64,000 nucleotides of DNA from Maridesulfovibrio bastinii DSM 16055 (GTDB lineage Bacteria > Desulfobacterota > Desulfovibrionia > Desulfovibrionales > Desulfovibrionaceae), in the NCBI RefSeq assembly GCF_000429985.1, contig NZ_KE387014.1:1-64000 (forward strand), in the 5' to 3' direction. This document shows positions 38,773 through 46,922 of this stretch, in pieces. The position numbers and the translations under genes are program-made. Every line of letters begins with the position of its first letter. Position 1 is the stretch's first letter. A model generated the notes under the pieces. That model was not told the DNA's origin and ran no database searches. It saw nothing but the letters and a program-made list of their open reading frames with translations.

Positions 38773-40479
38773 CTAGATATCACAGCCATAAGCTTTGAGA
38801 ACGGCCATGCCGCCCTGAGTATTGCGGACATCCTTGAAACCTAATCCGTCCAGCATAATCTGGGCTTCAAATGAACGGCCACCGGTATTGCAGATAAGTA
38901 CCAGAGGTTTGTCAGTAGGAAGCTCTTTAAACCTTTTAGGAATTTCACCCTGAGGAATGTTATGCCAATACTCCGGATATTTATTCAGGAATGGTTCGGC
39001 ATCAGCATGTTCACGGACATCAAGGAAATAGTATTTTCCACTTTCCCTTTCCTTCCAGTATTCTTCAAAAGTATCCGGTCCATGACCATGATTAAGACCA
39101 TTAAGAGCATTGTCCGCCATGTTGGCCATAGCATTAAGTACGTCCATTGCAGCTGCATACGGCGGTGAGTAAGCTACCTCAAGGTTACTTACATCTGCCA
39201 CAGTGGGTTTATACTTCATGATAGCTGCTACGGAATCAACCCTGCCAACCAGAGCATCACCATTAGCGGAAACACCCTGCATACCGAGGACTCTGCGTGT
39301 TTTGCGGTCCACAACCATTTCAAGGGTCATCATATCCTTGGTAGGATAAAAATGAGCACGGTCAGCCATGATAAGCATAACGCTGATGGCATCGAATCCG
39401 GCCTGCTTGGCTCCGGCCAGACTCATACCAACACCGGCAGCGGCTTTCTCAAAAAGCTTTACACAAAACGATCCGGCAGCTCCGGGGAATGTTTCAGAAG
39501 CTCCGGCAAGATTGCTGCCGATTACACGGCCCTGACGGTTTGCCATTGAGCCCATAGGCAGGAAGAAAGGCGAATCATCAACAAGATTTTTGATGATAGC
39601 ACAATCACCACCTGAAAAGATTAACGGGTCTGATGTACGCATGCTTTCATCAACAAGAATTCCGCCGCGTTCACTACAATCAAGACCACAATCTCTGGCC
39701 AGTTTGTCATTTGGAATAACACCGGCCGAGATAATTACGATATCAGCTTCAATTGTCTGCTCTGGAGTTACAACCTTCTGAACTTTACCTTCACCTTCAA
39801 TTTTGGTGACGGTCTGTCCGAGATGGAAAGTAACTCCCTGCTCTTCCATATGATTCTGAGCTATGCGAGCCAGTACCGGGCTGACCATACGGGGGAGAAT
39901 CTGGGGAGCAATTTCAACAACAGTGGTGTCAATGCCCCACATGTCTGCAAAGGCCTCGGCCATTTCAAGACCGATGAAACCGGCCCCGACAACCACGGCT
40001 TTGCCAATTTCTCCCTTGGTTATACTTGCCTTGATCTTTTCAGCATCATGCATGTTCCCGACATAATATACTCCGGGAAGATCTTCACCGGGAAGGCTAA
40101 GCTTACGCGGTGTGGCTCCTGTTCCGATGACCAGCTGGTCATAATCCAGAACATCTTCTTTACCTGTTCTCAAATCTTTGATGTAGACTTTCTTGTTCGC
40201 ACGATCAATTTTTGTGGCTTCAGTCAAAGAAAGGACATCAACGCCTTTGATATCATGGAAAAATGGTTCATCCCTGACCATATGAAAAGCTGTGGTTCTG
40301 AGCTGATTTGCTTCAGAGACATCACCGGATACGTAATAAGGAATACCGCAACCACCATAAGAAAAAATATCATCCTTATCGATGAGGGTAACCTTCGCAT
40401 CCTGCTTTAAACGCTTAAATCGGCAAGCCGCCTTTGGTCCAAGCGCAACAGCACCAATAACAACTACATGTTCCGGCAT
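38773..40479 (-). CDS. CoA-disulfide reductase with C-terminal rhodanese domain
   Basis: The 568-residue protein has an FAD/NAD-linked disulfide oxidoreductase core: N-terminal Rossmann region, active-site cysteine in GGCGIPYYVSG near residue 45, and NAD site VVGAGFIGLEMAEAF near 160. A dimerisation domain and a rhodanese domain (from about 470) follow, with the loop CNTGGRS carrying the catalytic Cys. This fusion is known as CoADR-Rhd, which reduces CoA disulfide, polysulfide or CoA persulfide with NAD(P)H. In a sulfate reducer it fits handling of sulfane sulfur. GAGGT precedes the ATG. The gene stands alone. Confidence 0.9.
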   Translation of the reverse strand: MPEHVVVIGAVALGPKAACRFKRLKQDAKVTLIDKDDIFSYGGCGIPYYVSGDVSEANQLRTTAFHMVRDEPFFHDIKGVDVLSLTEATKIDRANKKVYIKDLRTGKEDVLDYDQLVIGTGATPRKLSLPGEDLPGVYYVGNMHDAEKIKASITKGEIGKAVVVGAGFIGLEMAEAFADMWGIDTTVVEIAPQILPRMVSPVLARIAQNHMEEQGVTFHLGQTVTKIEGEGKVQKVVTPEQTIEADIVIISAGVIPNDKLARDCGLDCSERGGILVDESMRTSDPLIFSGGDCAIIKNLVDDSPFFLPMGSMANRQGRVIGSNLAGASETFPGAAGSFCVKLFEKAAAGVGMSLAGAKQAGFDAISVMLIMADRAHFYPTKDMMTLEMVVDRKTRRVLGMQGVSANGDALVGRVDSVAAIMKYKPTVADVSNLEVAYSPPYAAAMDVLNAMANMADNALNGLNHGHGPDTFEEYWKERESGKYYFLDVREHADAEPFLNKYPEYWHNIPQGEIPKRFKELPTDKPLVLICNTGGRSFEAQIMLDGLGFKDVRNTQGGMAVLKAYGCDI

Positions 40480-41148
40480 GAATGCTACCTCGAATTAAAG
40501 ATTTACTAAAAAATCCGCCGCGCAAAAAACCGCACGAAGAATAGGGGTATTTGGCTTTGGTTTAGGAATTAATCATTTTATCTTTTAATGGCAAGGGGAG
40601 TATTGAAAAACAAAGGACTACTGGATGGTAAAACTGTTAAGGCTATCAATAAGAGGACAAAATAGGGTCACATTATATTATTACACTAATAATTTAATGT
40701 TAAAATGTACTCAAATCAACTTATTCCCAACAGCATTTAAACGAAAAGCATATTAAATTTCAGCTACTAACTGTAAACAAGCAATATTTCTGGTAAGCGA
40801 AAGACAATATAAAGTTATTTATTATAAATGTACTATACTACTAAAAATGATCAATTGCTGCGTATAATTTTATGTTCAAGTTTTATTAACTCAACATCAA
40901 TCAAAATGAGAATAAATATTTAAATATATCAACATTTAAATCAGCTACAATAACTATATATCTACAGCTGCCCCACGATTACCCAGGCTGACCATGGTTA
41001 TAATTTTAAGCTCTTAAAAGTTATACGTTTTTAAAAAAGTTATCACAAAGTTTTATTTTTTTCAGATTCCAGCCTTAAGAAATATTAAGAAAGAACCGAT
41101 AAAAATTATAACAAAATTATGTAAATCAGCTGTGACCGGAGACATCTT
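40480..41148. other. AT-rich gene-free stretch of 669 bases
   Basis: No reading frame with start and ribosome binding site was found on either strand. A small GC-richer patch (about 40968-41000) lies in otherwise AT-rich DNA. It probably contains the promoters of the flanking divergent genes; I see no specific element. Confidence 0.5.
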
Positions 41149-41739
41149 ATGAAAATAAATTCTAATTCAACATTTACGTTTAATTTGTCTCAAATTAAAA
41201 AAGCCGAACCGGAACAAACCCCGGAAGCTGCTATTGCCAAAGAAGAGCCAGTAAAAATATCCACTGTTGGGCATCAGTTTTCGCAAACAATTGATATGTC
41301 CAGTCACTTTTTCGATAAGCAGAAGGAAGACTCTAAATACACTGCGGCCCTGCTTGATTCTTTAAAAATAGATGAAAAATTTAAAGACAATATGGCAAGC
41401 CTCATCAACTCTGGAGGAGGTGGTGACAACTACGCAGAAAGGGTTCTGGAAGGTCAGAAAAAAGGACGAGCAGCAGAGGATGAGGCCAAACGCTATGCAG
41501 CTGAAAAAACAGAAAAACAATTAGATGATGACCGGAAAGAACGTGAAGAAGATCAGGATAAAAAAATAGAAAAGAAGCTCTCCCCTGACACCTATAAAAT
41601 TAAGCATGATAGCGACCCCGAGGAAGCTATTGCCGAAATGAAACCAGAAAATCCGGCAGACCCTCAGAATAAGGAGATTTCAGAGACTGATAGTTCCGGG
41701 CAAACTGAAAAGGAAAAGCATCTGGATTCATATATATAA
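41149..41739 (+). CDS. Charged, coiled-coil-rich protein of unknown function
   Basis: This 196-residue protein is strongly hydrophilic. It begins MKINSNSTFTFNLSQIKKA, contains GHQFSQTIDMSSHFFDKQ near residue 45, and has a Lys/Glu-rich helical middle (about 100-150). A Pro/Glu/Asp-rich, probably disordered tail follows. It has no signal peptide, cysteine or recognised domain. GGAGA precedes the ATG, and a terminator follows 33 bases after the stop, so it is a real monocistronic gene. Confidence 0.6.
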   Translation: MKINSNSTFTFNLSQIKKAEPEQTPEAAIAKEEPVKISTVGHQFSQTIDMSSHFFDKQKEDSKYTAALLDSLKIDEKFKDNMASLINSGGGGDNYAERVLEGQKKGRAAEDEAKRYAAEKTEKQLDDDRKEREEDQDKKIEKKLSPDTYKIKHDSDPEEAIAEMKPENPADPQNKEISETDSSGQTEKEKHLDSYI

Positions 41740-41772
41740 GCAGATTATATTAAAAGAACTGTATAAAAAATT

Positions 41773-41802
41773 AGCCGCCGTATTTTTAAAAATACGGCGG
41801 CT
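41773..41802. terminator. Bidirectional terminator, 30-base perfect palindrome
   Basis: Two 15-base arms (AGCCGCCGTATTTTT and its complement) with T-runs on both strands. It ends the coiled-coil gene (plus) and the aminotransferase gene (minus). Confidence 0.88.
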
Positions 41803-41840
41803 TTTTTAACACAGAATATTCTTAAGAATGAATTGCTGGT

Positions 41841-43034
41841 TTACTTCTTTGCGGAGAAGAAATCTTTCAGACAGTCAGCCATTCTTTTAATGCCTTCCTC
41901 GATATGCTCTTCATCAGAATTTGAGAAGTTCAATCTGAAAGTATTTTCACCGCTTCCATCAACATAAAACGGACGCCCCGGAACAAATGCAACCTTATGG
42001 GCCACAGCTGTATCCAGAAGATCCATGGATGACATGCCCTCGGGCAGTGTAATCCACAGGAACATTCCACCTTCAGGCTTTGTTATTTCAACACCTTCAG
42101 GGAAATATTTCTCGATACATTCAACCATAGTTTCACGCTGGCGTCTGTAGCGTTCCCTGATCTTCTCAATATGGGCATCGATATCATTATCTTTCATAAA
42201 ACGATACATAATGCGCTGGGAAACTGTACTGGTGTGCAGATCAGAAGCCTGCTTTGCGATAACAAGCTTATCACGAACCTCGCTTTCGGCAACTACCCAG
42301 CCAAGCCTGAATCCCGGTGCGGCAATCTTGGAGAAAGACCCCAGCAGGACACAGTTGTCTTTGAGGTAGCCTTTTGACAGAGGAGTCTGGTGCTCACCCA
42401 TAAACCGCAGCTCACCGTAAGGATCATCCTCTATAAAAAGAGTATCGCTTTCAGCCATCAATTCCGCAACGGCTTTACGTTTTTCAGCACTGTAAGTGAG
42501 TCCGGAAGGATTCTGAAAATTAGGAACGGCATAAAACATCTTAACCTTATCCATTGCCAGAATTTTCTCCAGTTCATTTAAATCAGGGCCGTCGTTTTCT
42601 AGTCCGACCGTGACAAATTCAGGCTGAAAAAAAGAAAAAGACTGAATAGCACCAAGATAACCGGGACGTTCAATAATGACTCTGTCTCCGGAATTCAAAA
42701 ATACTTTTCCAAGCAGATCAAGACACTGCTGCGAACCGGTGGTTAATAAAATATCTTCCGGATCAACTTCAATGCCCTTTTCTGACTTATAACGGTCAGC
42801 AATAAATTTACGCAGAGGCTGGTATCCTTCTGTTGTGGAATACTGCAACACCTCTTTGCCGCTTTCTGCTAAAACATCTGACGCCGCCTTACGCATGGCT
42901 TCAACCGGGAATAATTCAGGATTAGGTAGTCCCCCGGCAAATGAAATAATGGAAGGATCTTCAGTAACTTTCAGGATTTCACGGATAAATGACCTGTGAA
43001 CGGTCTGCATGCGGTCTGCGAATTTGGTAGCCAT
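41841..43034 (-). CDS. PLP-dependent aminotransferase, 2-aminoadipate/MocR-like class
   Basis: About 397 residues of fold-type I aminotransferase. N-terminal ISFAGGLPNPELFP, LLTTGSQQCLDLLGKVF near 85, the FIEDDPYGELRF segment near 200 and the PLP lysine in GSFSKIAAPGFRLGW near 230 match the subgroup containing LysN and aromatic or branched-chain aminotransferases. The substrate is not fixed by the sequence. The start is the ATG at 43034 with GGAG before it; a frame 14 codons longer lacks support. No helix-turn-helix domain is present, so it is an enzyme rather than a MocR regulator. Confidence 0.85.
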   Translation of the reverse strand: MATKFADRMQTVHRSFIREILKVTEDPSIISFAGGLPNPELFPVEAMRKAASDVLAESGKEVLQYSTTEGYQPLRKFIADRYKSEKGIEVDPEDILLTTGSQQCLDLLGKVFLNSGDRVIIERPGYLGAIQSFSFFQPEFVTVGLENDGPDLNELEKILAMDKVKMFYAVPNFQNPSGLTYSAEKRKAVAELMAESDTLFIEDDPYGELRFMGEHQTPLSKGYLKDNCVLLGSFSKIAAPGFRLGWVVAESEVRDKLVIAKQASDLHTSTVSQRIMYRFMKDNDIDAHIEKIRERYRRQRETMVECIEKYFPEGVEITKPEGGMFLWITLPEGMSSMDLLDTAVAHKVAFVPGRPFYVDGSGENTFRLNFSNSDEEHIEEGIKRMADCLKDFFSAKK

Positions 43035-43076
43035 TGCGGTCTCCTTAATACAATGGAAAGTCTGCAAAAGTTGCAA

Positions 43077-43534
43077 GATACTATATATAAAGCTCTGATC
43101 CGGATATTTTTAAATGGGAATATGCGAAGGGTAGGATCATATGAGCGAAGGATTCAAACTACTGATTTTTCCCCCGAACACAAGAGTACAGTTGATGATT
43201 ATTTTTAGCAGAACAGATAATACTAACAGACTTTCATTCGCAGATAAAGGCAGTCACTAAATTATTTTAGCAGAATACATTAAAACAATTTTTTAATTAA
43301 TAAGATACTGCAATTTAGAAGACTTTTTAATAATAAAATTTACACATAAATTTGAGCTAATTTTAATTTTGCTATCTAATTTTTCAATTTTATAATTTGC
43401 TTAATTGGATATTATTTTCATAAAAAATAGGTAATTAATACATAAATTTTAAATTGACCACAATAATGTTAATAGCTAAAAGATGTGCAGAATATACGGA
43501 GAACATTCCCCTAATTAAAAGGAATTGAGCTATT
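43077..43534. other. AT-rich gene-free stretch before the methyltransferase
   Basis: Very AT-rich, without credible coding frames. The composition continues into the following methyltransferase gene, consistent with an inserted accessory segment. No terminal repeats were seen. Confidence 0.45.
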
Positions 43535-44383
43535 ATGAATAATTATGATGATGACTTCTACAATGAGCAAGTTGATGGTAGCGTGAGAGCTGCAGAATAT
43601 ATTATACCAGAGCTAATTTCCATTTTTCCAAATCTGAATACTGCTATTGATATTGGTTGCGGAGTTGGTGGATGGTTAAAAAATTGCCAAGATCATGGAT
43701 TTGAAAAAGTAATCGGAATTGATGGCGATTATGTGAATAGGAAACTACTAAAAATTCCAGAAAAAAATTTCATTCCTTTCGATTTGACCCAGGATTTTAC
43801 TAATAGAGTAACTGAAAAATTTGATTTAGCAATAACTCTTGAAGTAGCTGAACACATGGATAGTAAATTTGCTGATGCCTTTGTTAATCGGCTAACGTCA
43901 TTGGCTGATATAATTTTATTTTCCGCTGCGATACCTGGGCAGGGAGGCCTTTCACATGTAAATGAGCAGTGGCCTGAGTATTGGGCTAATAAATTTAGGT
44001 CCAATGGATTCTATCCATTAGATCTAATAAGACCAACTATTTGGGATAAAAAAGACATTCCTAACCATTATAGGCAAAATTTAATTATCTATGCCAATTC
44101 CAAAGTTGTGGAAAAAAATTTTCCAAACTATGACTTTGAAATAGTACCAGAATTAAAAGCTATTCATCCTGAGTTAGCTTTATTAATACTAAAAAAAATG
44201 GAACATCCTCCCAAAAAAATATATTTAGCTAAATCTTTAGTTCACATTATTTCAGGGATAATACCAATTAAAAAGTATAGAAAAATAGTCAGAGATTCAC
44301 TCTATATCAAATTTGGAGGGCTGGTCTGCAAAGATAAACCCCAAATGTACCCACCATTAGCTAAAAAGAATTCATCTAATTAA
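43535..44383 (+). CDS. Class I SAM-dependent methyltransferase
   Basis: This 282-residue protein has the SAM-binding glycine motif AIDIGCGVGGWLKN near residue 38, with the acidic residue of motif II in VIGIDGDY near 58, and LAITLEVAEHM near 95. The acceptor is unknown; the fold is often seen in surface-polysaccharide clusters. AAAGGAA precedes the ATG. The gene is clearly more AT-rich than its neighbours, suggesting recent acquisition, like the sulfotransferase at the left end. There is no operon partner. Confidence 0.78.
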   Translation: MNNYDDDFYNEQVDGSVRAAEYIIPELISIFPNLNTAIDIGCGVGGWLKNCQDHGFEKVIGIDGDYVNRKLLKIPEKNFIPFDLTQDFTNRVTEKFDLAITLEVAEHMDSKFADAFVNRLTSLADIILFSAAIPGQGGLSHVNEQWPEYWANKFRSNGFYPLDLIRPTIWDKKDIPNHYRQNLIIYANSKVVEKNFPNYDFEIVPELKAIHPELALLILKKMEHPPKKIYLAKSLVHIISGIIPIKKYRKIVRDSLYIKFGGLVCKDKPQMYPPLAKKNSSN

Positions 44384-44463
44384 CTCAATACTATTTCTAC
44401 CAGAACAAAAAATTAGGGCCTGACGAATCAGGCCCTTGCAAGAGATGATGAGGAGATGGGGAG

Positions 44464-44808
44464 TTAATTGTTCATTTGAGACTCAAGCCATTCACGGATT
44501 TCAGCATTTACAGGATAAGTACCCTTCAGCCCTCCGACTTCTTCCTTGAATCTCTCGGCAAGATGAGGCGGCAGATCAACACTGAGCAGCTCTCTTGCCT
44601 CTTCCGAATTCCTGCGAATCAAAAGCACTCTCGGCTTTTCATCCCAGTTATAAACGGTGAAATAAGTTGTATAATCATTCTTAGATGTAACCGGAACAAA
44701 CTTGCTGTCCCAGGGATGGTTACCCCATTCCAGATAAAGCATGACGGCATCTTCAGGGGTCATATCCCAATCGATATCATAATTTCTGTAATTTCTAAGG
44801 CTTCCCAT
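44464..44808 (-). CDS. Conserved small protein of Desulfovibrio type
   Basis: A 114-residue acidic protein beginning MGSLRNYRNYDIDWDMTPED, with YLEWGNHPWDSKFVPVTSK and a C-terminal HLAERFKEEVGG region. From memory it resembles the uncharacterised DVU0772-type family of Desulfovibrio. GGAGG precedes the ATG at 44808. No domain of known function is visible and no cofactor motif is seen. A possible terminator (GGGCCTGA/TCAGGCCC, about 44417-44434) follows. Confidence 0.65.
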   Translation of the reverse strand: MGSLRNYRNYDIDWDMTPEDAVMLYLEWGNHPWDSKFVPVTSKNDYTTYFTVYNWDEKPRVLLIRRNSEEARELLSVDLPPHLAERFKEEVGGLKGTYPVNAEIREWLESQMNN

Positions 44809-45013
44809 AATTTCCTCCTTATCTTCAATCTCTTGTTAAAATCTTATTCAACTTCCCAACCTCATCGTTATTTAATAGTAACAATTATTATTATTCTGTC
44901 AAGAAAAATTGATAAATAATTTATCAAAAAACAAAACAGCAAAAATAGATTACTTAAGCGCATGAAACTTGACTCAGGCGGTTGCTTTTATCTACTTTCC
45001 TGCCGAGGCAAAT

Positions 45014-45643
45014 ATGAAAAAATCCTATCAAATTCCCGGTTCCAATATTCGAACAGAAATCATAATTAAGAAAAGCAGATTTATATGCGATCTGATTCAG
45101 GCTCAGAACAGAGAAGAAGCCAAAAAATTTATAGCCAGAATAAAAGAAGAATTCCCTGATGCCCGGCACCACTGTTTTGCTTTCATAGCAGGACCACCCG
45201 ATACTGGGGATATGGGGATGAGTGATGATGGAGAACCACAGGGAACAGCAGGCAAACCAATGCTTCAGGTGCTTCAGGGAAGCGGCCTTGGAGACGTAGC
45301 TGTTGTTGTAACGCGCTATTTCGGAGGAATTCTTTTAGGCACAGGCGGACTTTTAAGAGCCTACTCCGGGGCAGTACAACAGGCACTTGAAGAAGTTCCG
45401 GTTGTCATGAAGGTTCCTATGACCAGAGTGATAACAGAAATTGAATATTCTCAGGAAGGTCTCTTACGCCGGATGCTTGATGATTTTCGGGCGGAAATAA
45501 CTGATCAAACCTTTGGGAACAAAGTTTCATTCACACTGCTAATGCCATCTAATGAAGTTGAAAATTTTGTAGCCGCATTAACCGAAAAAACAAATGGCGG
45601 AGCTGAAACGCTGATTGACGATGAAGAAATATGGAGCAGTTAA
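45014..45643 (+). CDS. YigZ/IMPACT family protein
   Basis: About 209 residues. The N-terminal UPF0029 (IMPACT) domain includes ARHHCFAFIAG, SDDGEPQGTAGKPMLQVL and VVVTRYFGGILLGTGGLLRAYS; a C-terminal ferredoxin-like DUF1949 domain follows. The bacterial function is poorly known; eukaryotic relatives modulate translation control. The ATG at 45014 with GAGG is preferred to an upstream frame start at 44969. A strong hairpin ends the gene. Confidence 0.85.
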   Translation: MKKSYQIPGSNIRTEIIIKKSRFICDLIQAQNREEAKKFIARIKEEFPDARHHCFAFIAGPPDTGDMGMSDDGEPQGTAGKPMLQVLQGSGLGDVAVVVTRYFGGILLGTGGLLRAYSGAVQQALEEVPVVMKVPMTRVITEIEYSQEGLLRRMLDDFRAEITDQTFGNKVSFTLLMPSNEVENFVAALTEKTNGGAETLIDDEEIWSS

Positions 45644-45679
45644 AAAAACTGCTGAATCGCTTATGCCTCTAAAATGACC

Positions 45680-45715
45680 GAAACCCGCTGAAGAAACAGA
45701 TCTTCAGCGGGTTTC
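45680..45715 (+). terminator. Terminator of the YigZ gene
   Basis: Perfect 15-base arms (45680-45694 and 45701-45715) around AACAGA. The following bases are only weakly T-rich, so termination may be incomplete. Confidence 0.7.
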
Positions 45716-45769
45716 AGCTTTACAGCAATTACCTGATTATACCAAGTCAGGAGTTCCTATGGTGTCCTG

Positions 45770-45945
45770 AAGCTTGCAGGGAGTAACTATCCGGTGCTTG
45801 CCGGATAGGGAACAGAAGTTCCGGATACCTGTTTAATTTAAAGCAGAATTAAAGCTCCTGCAGTTTGCAGCAGTCTGCCTGTAAAAAAGACAGCCTGTAA
45901 TACATTCTTAAACAGGTCGTTCGCGAGAACGTGTCCCCCAAGTAC
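45770..45945 (+). ncRNA. Candidate multi-branched structured RNA, family unassigned
   Basis: A gene-free stretch folds by eye into a five-way junction. P1: CTTG..GGGA (45773-45782) with TCCC.CAAG (45934-45942). P2: CTATCCGG (45787-45794) with CCGGATAG (45801-45808). P3: GGAAC (45809-45813) with GTTCC (45818-45822). P4: ACCTGTTTAA (45827-45836) with TTAAACAGGT (45908-45917). P5: CGTTC-GCGA-GAACG (45918-45931). P2/P3 and P4/P5 abut directly, and P5 has a GNRA loop only on the plus strand, which favours that strand. The length (about 175) and a long terminal stem plus a 3'-side hairpin recall 6S RNA, but I cannot confirm it. The promoter is unclear. It sits between the ends of two converging genes. 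Confidence 0.5.
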
Positions 45946-46123
45946 AAAAATAAATTACCATGGTCAAGCTTTGAACTTAGATAAAATATGACATTTTAAA
46001 ATCGTCTATAAAATGTCACACAGAACACTTTATCTCAACATTTCACTGCCTAATCTTAAATCGTTACTGGAAACTGAATGAAAATTGCTTGTCTGCTCAA
46101 ATATCCATCATTAAAAATATTAA

Positions 46124-46157
46124 AAAACTCCTGCAGAGGCTTCTCCGCAGGAGTTTT
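46124..46157 (-). terminator. Terminator of the fumarate reductase operon
   Basis: AAAACTCCTGC (46124-46134) and GCAGGAGTTTT (46147-46157) pair; a long T-rich run follows on the minus strand. It lies 26 bases beyond the frdB stop. Confidence 0.85.
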
Positions 46158-46182
46158 AAATAATATTTAAAATGAAACTGTT

Positions 46183-46920
46183 TTACTTTTTAAAAATCTG
46201 CTTAATTGCAGTAATACCCATCTTCCGGCGTAAAAAGCCCAGCTGGTTCATAAGCGGTAAACGCTTGGGGCAAATGTCTTCACAAGCCAGTAGCCCCATA
46301 CAGCCGAATATGCCTTCATCATTACCTATAATTTCAAAATAATCCTTATCTTTTCTTTCGTCACGAGGATCAATTACAAAACGGGCAACCCTGTTAAGCG
46401 AAACCGCTCCCAGAAAATCGTCACGGAGTCTGGCTGTTCCGCATGCAGCAACACAGCATCCGCATTCGATACAGCGGTCAAGCTCATATATCGCTTCGGC
46501 ATCAGTATTATCCATGGGTTCTTCAACGCTTTGAGGATCAAACTCTTTGGAAGTATGCACCCATGACTCAACTTTGTCATACATGCTCCTAAACCAGGTT
46601 CCGGTATCAACAGTCAAATCTCCGACCAGTTTGAAAACCGGAAGCGGCATAAGATTGATCTCGCCGGGAAGATCTTTGGTTTTAGTATGACAGGCAAGCC
46701 CCGGCCGGCCATTGATGACCATGGCGCAGGCGCCACAGATTCCAGCCCGGCAGCAGAACTCGAACTGAAGCGAAGGGTCCTGCTCTTCACGCAGTCTGTT
46801 CAAAGCAATGAACAAAGTCATACTGGTCGACTCTTCCAGAACGAAGGATTCCATATGCGGAACTGAAGCGGGATCCTGCGGGTTATATCTGAATATATTA
46901 AATTTCAACATCCTGGCCAC
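46183..46920 (-). CDS. frdB: Fumarate reductase iron-sulfur subunit
   Basis: This 245-residue protein carries the 2Fe-2S motif (CCRAGICGACAMVINGRPGLAC, about residues 56-77) and two further cluster motifs (CIECGCCVAAC near 150, CMGLLACEDICPK near 205) for the 4Fe-4S and 3Fe-4S centres. It relays electrons between the cytochrome b and the flavoprotein. The frame opens with GTG at 46920; AAGGAGG lies 11 bases before it, whereas the ATG three codons later would be too far away, so I keep the GTG. It follows frdA with a 2-base gap. Confidence 0.92.
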   Translation of the reverse strand: MARMLKFNIFRYNPQDPASVPHMESFVLEESTSMTLFIALNRLREEQDPSLQFEFCCRAGICGACAMVINGRPGLACHTKTKDLPGEINLMPLPVFKLVGDLTVDTGTWFRSMYDKVESWVHTSKEFDPQSVEEPMDNTDAEAIYELDRCIECGCCVAACGTARLRDDFLGAVSLNRVARFVIDPRDERKDKDYFEIIGNDEGIFGCMGLLACEDICPKRLPLMNQLGFLRRKMGITAIKQIFKK

Positions 46921-46922
46921 GG

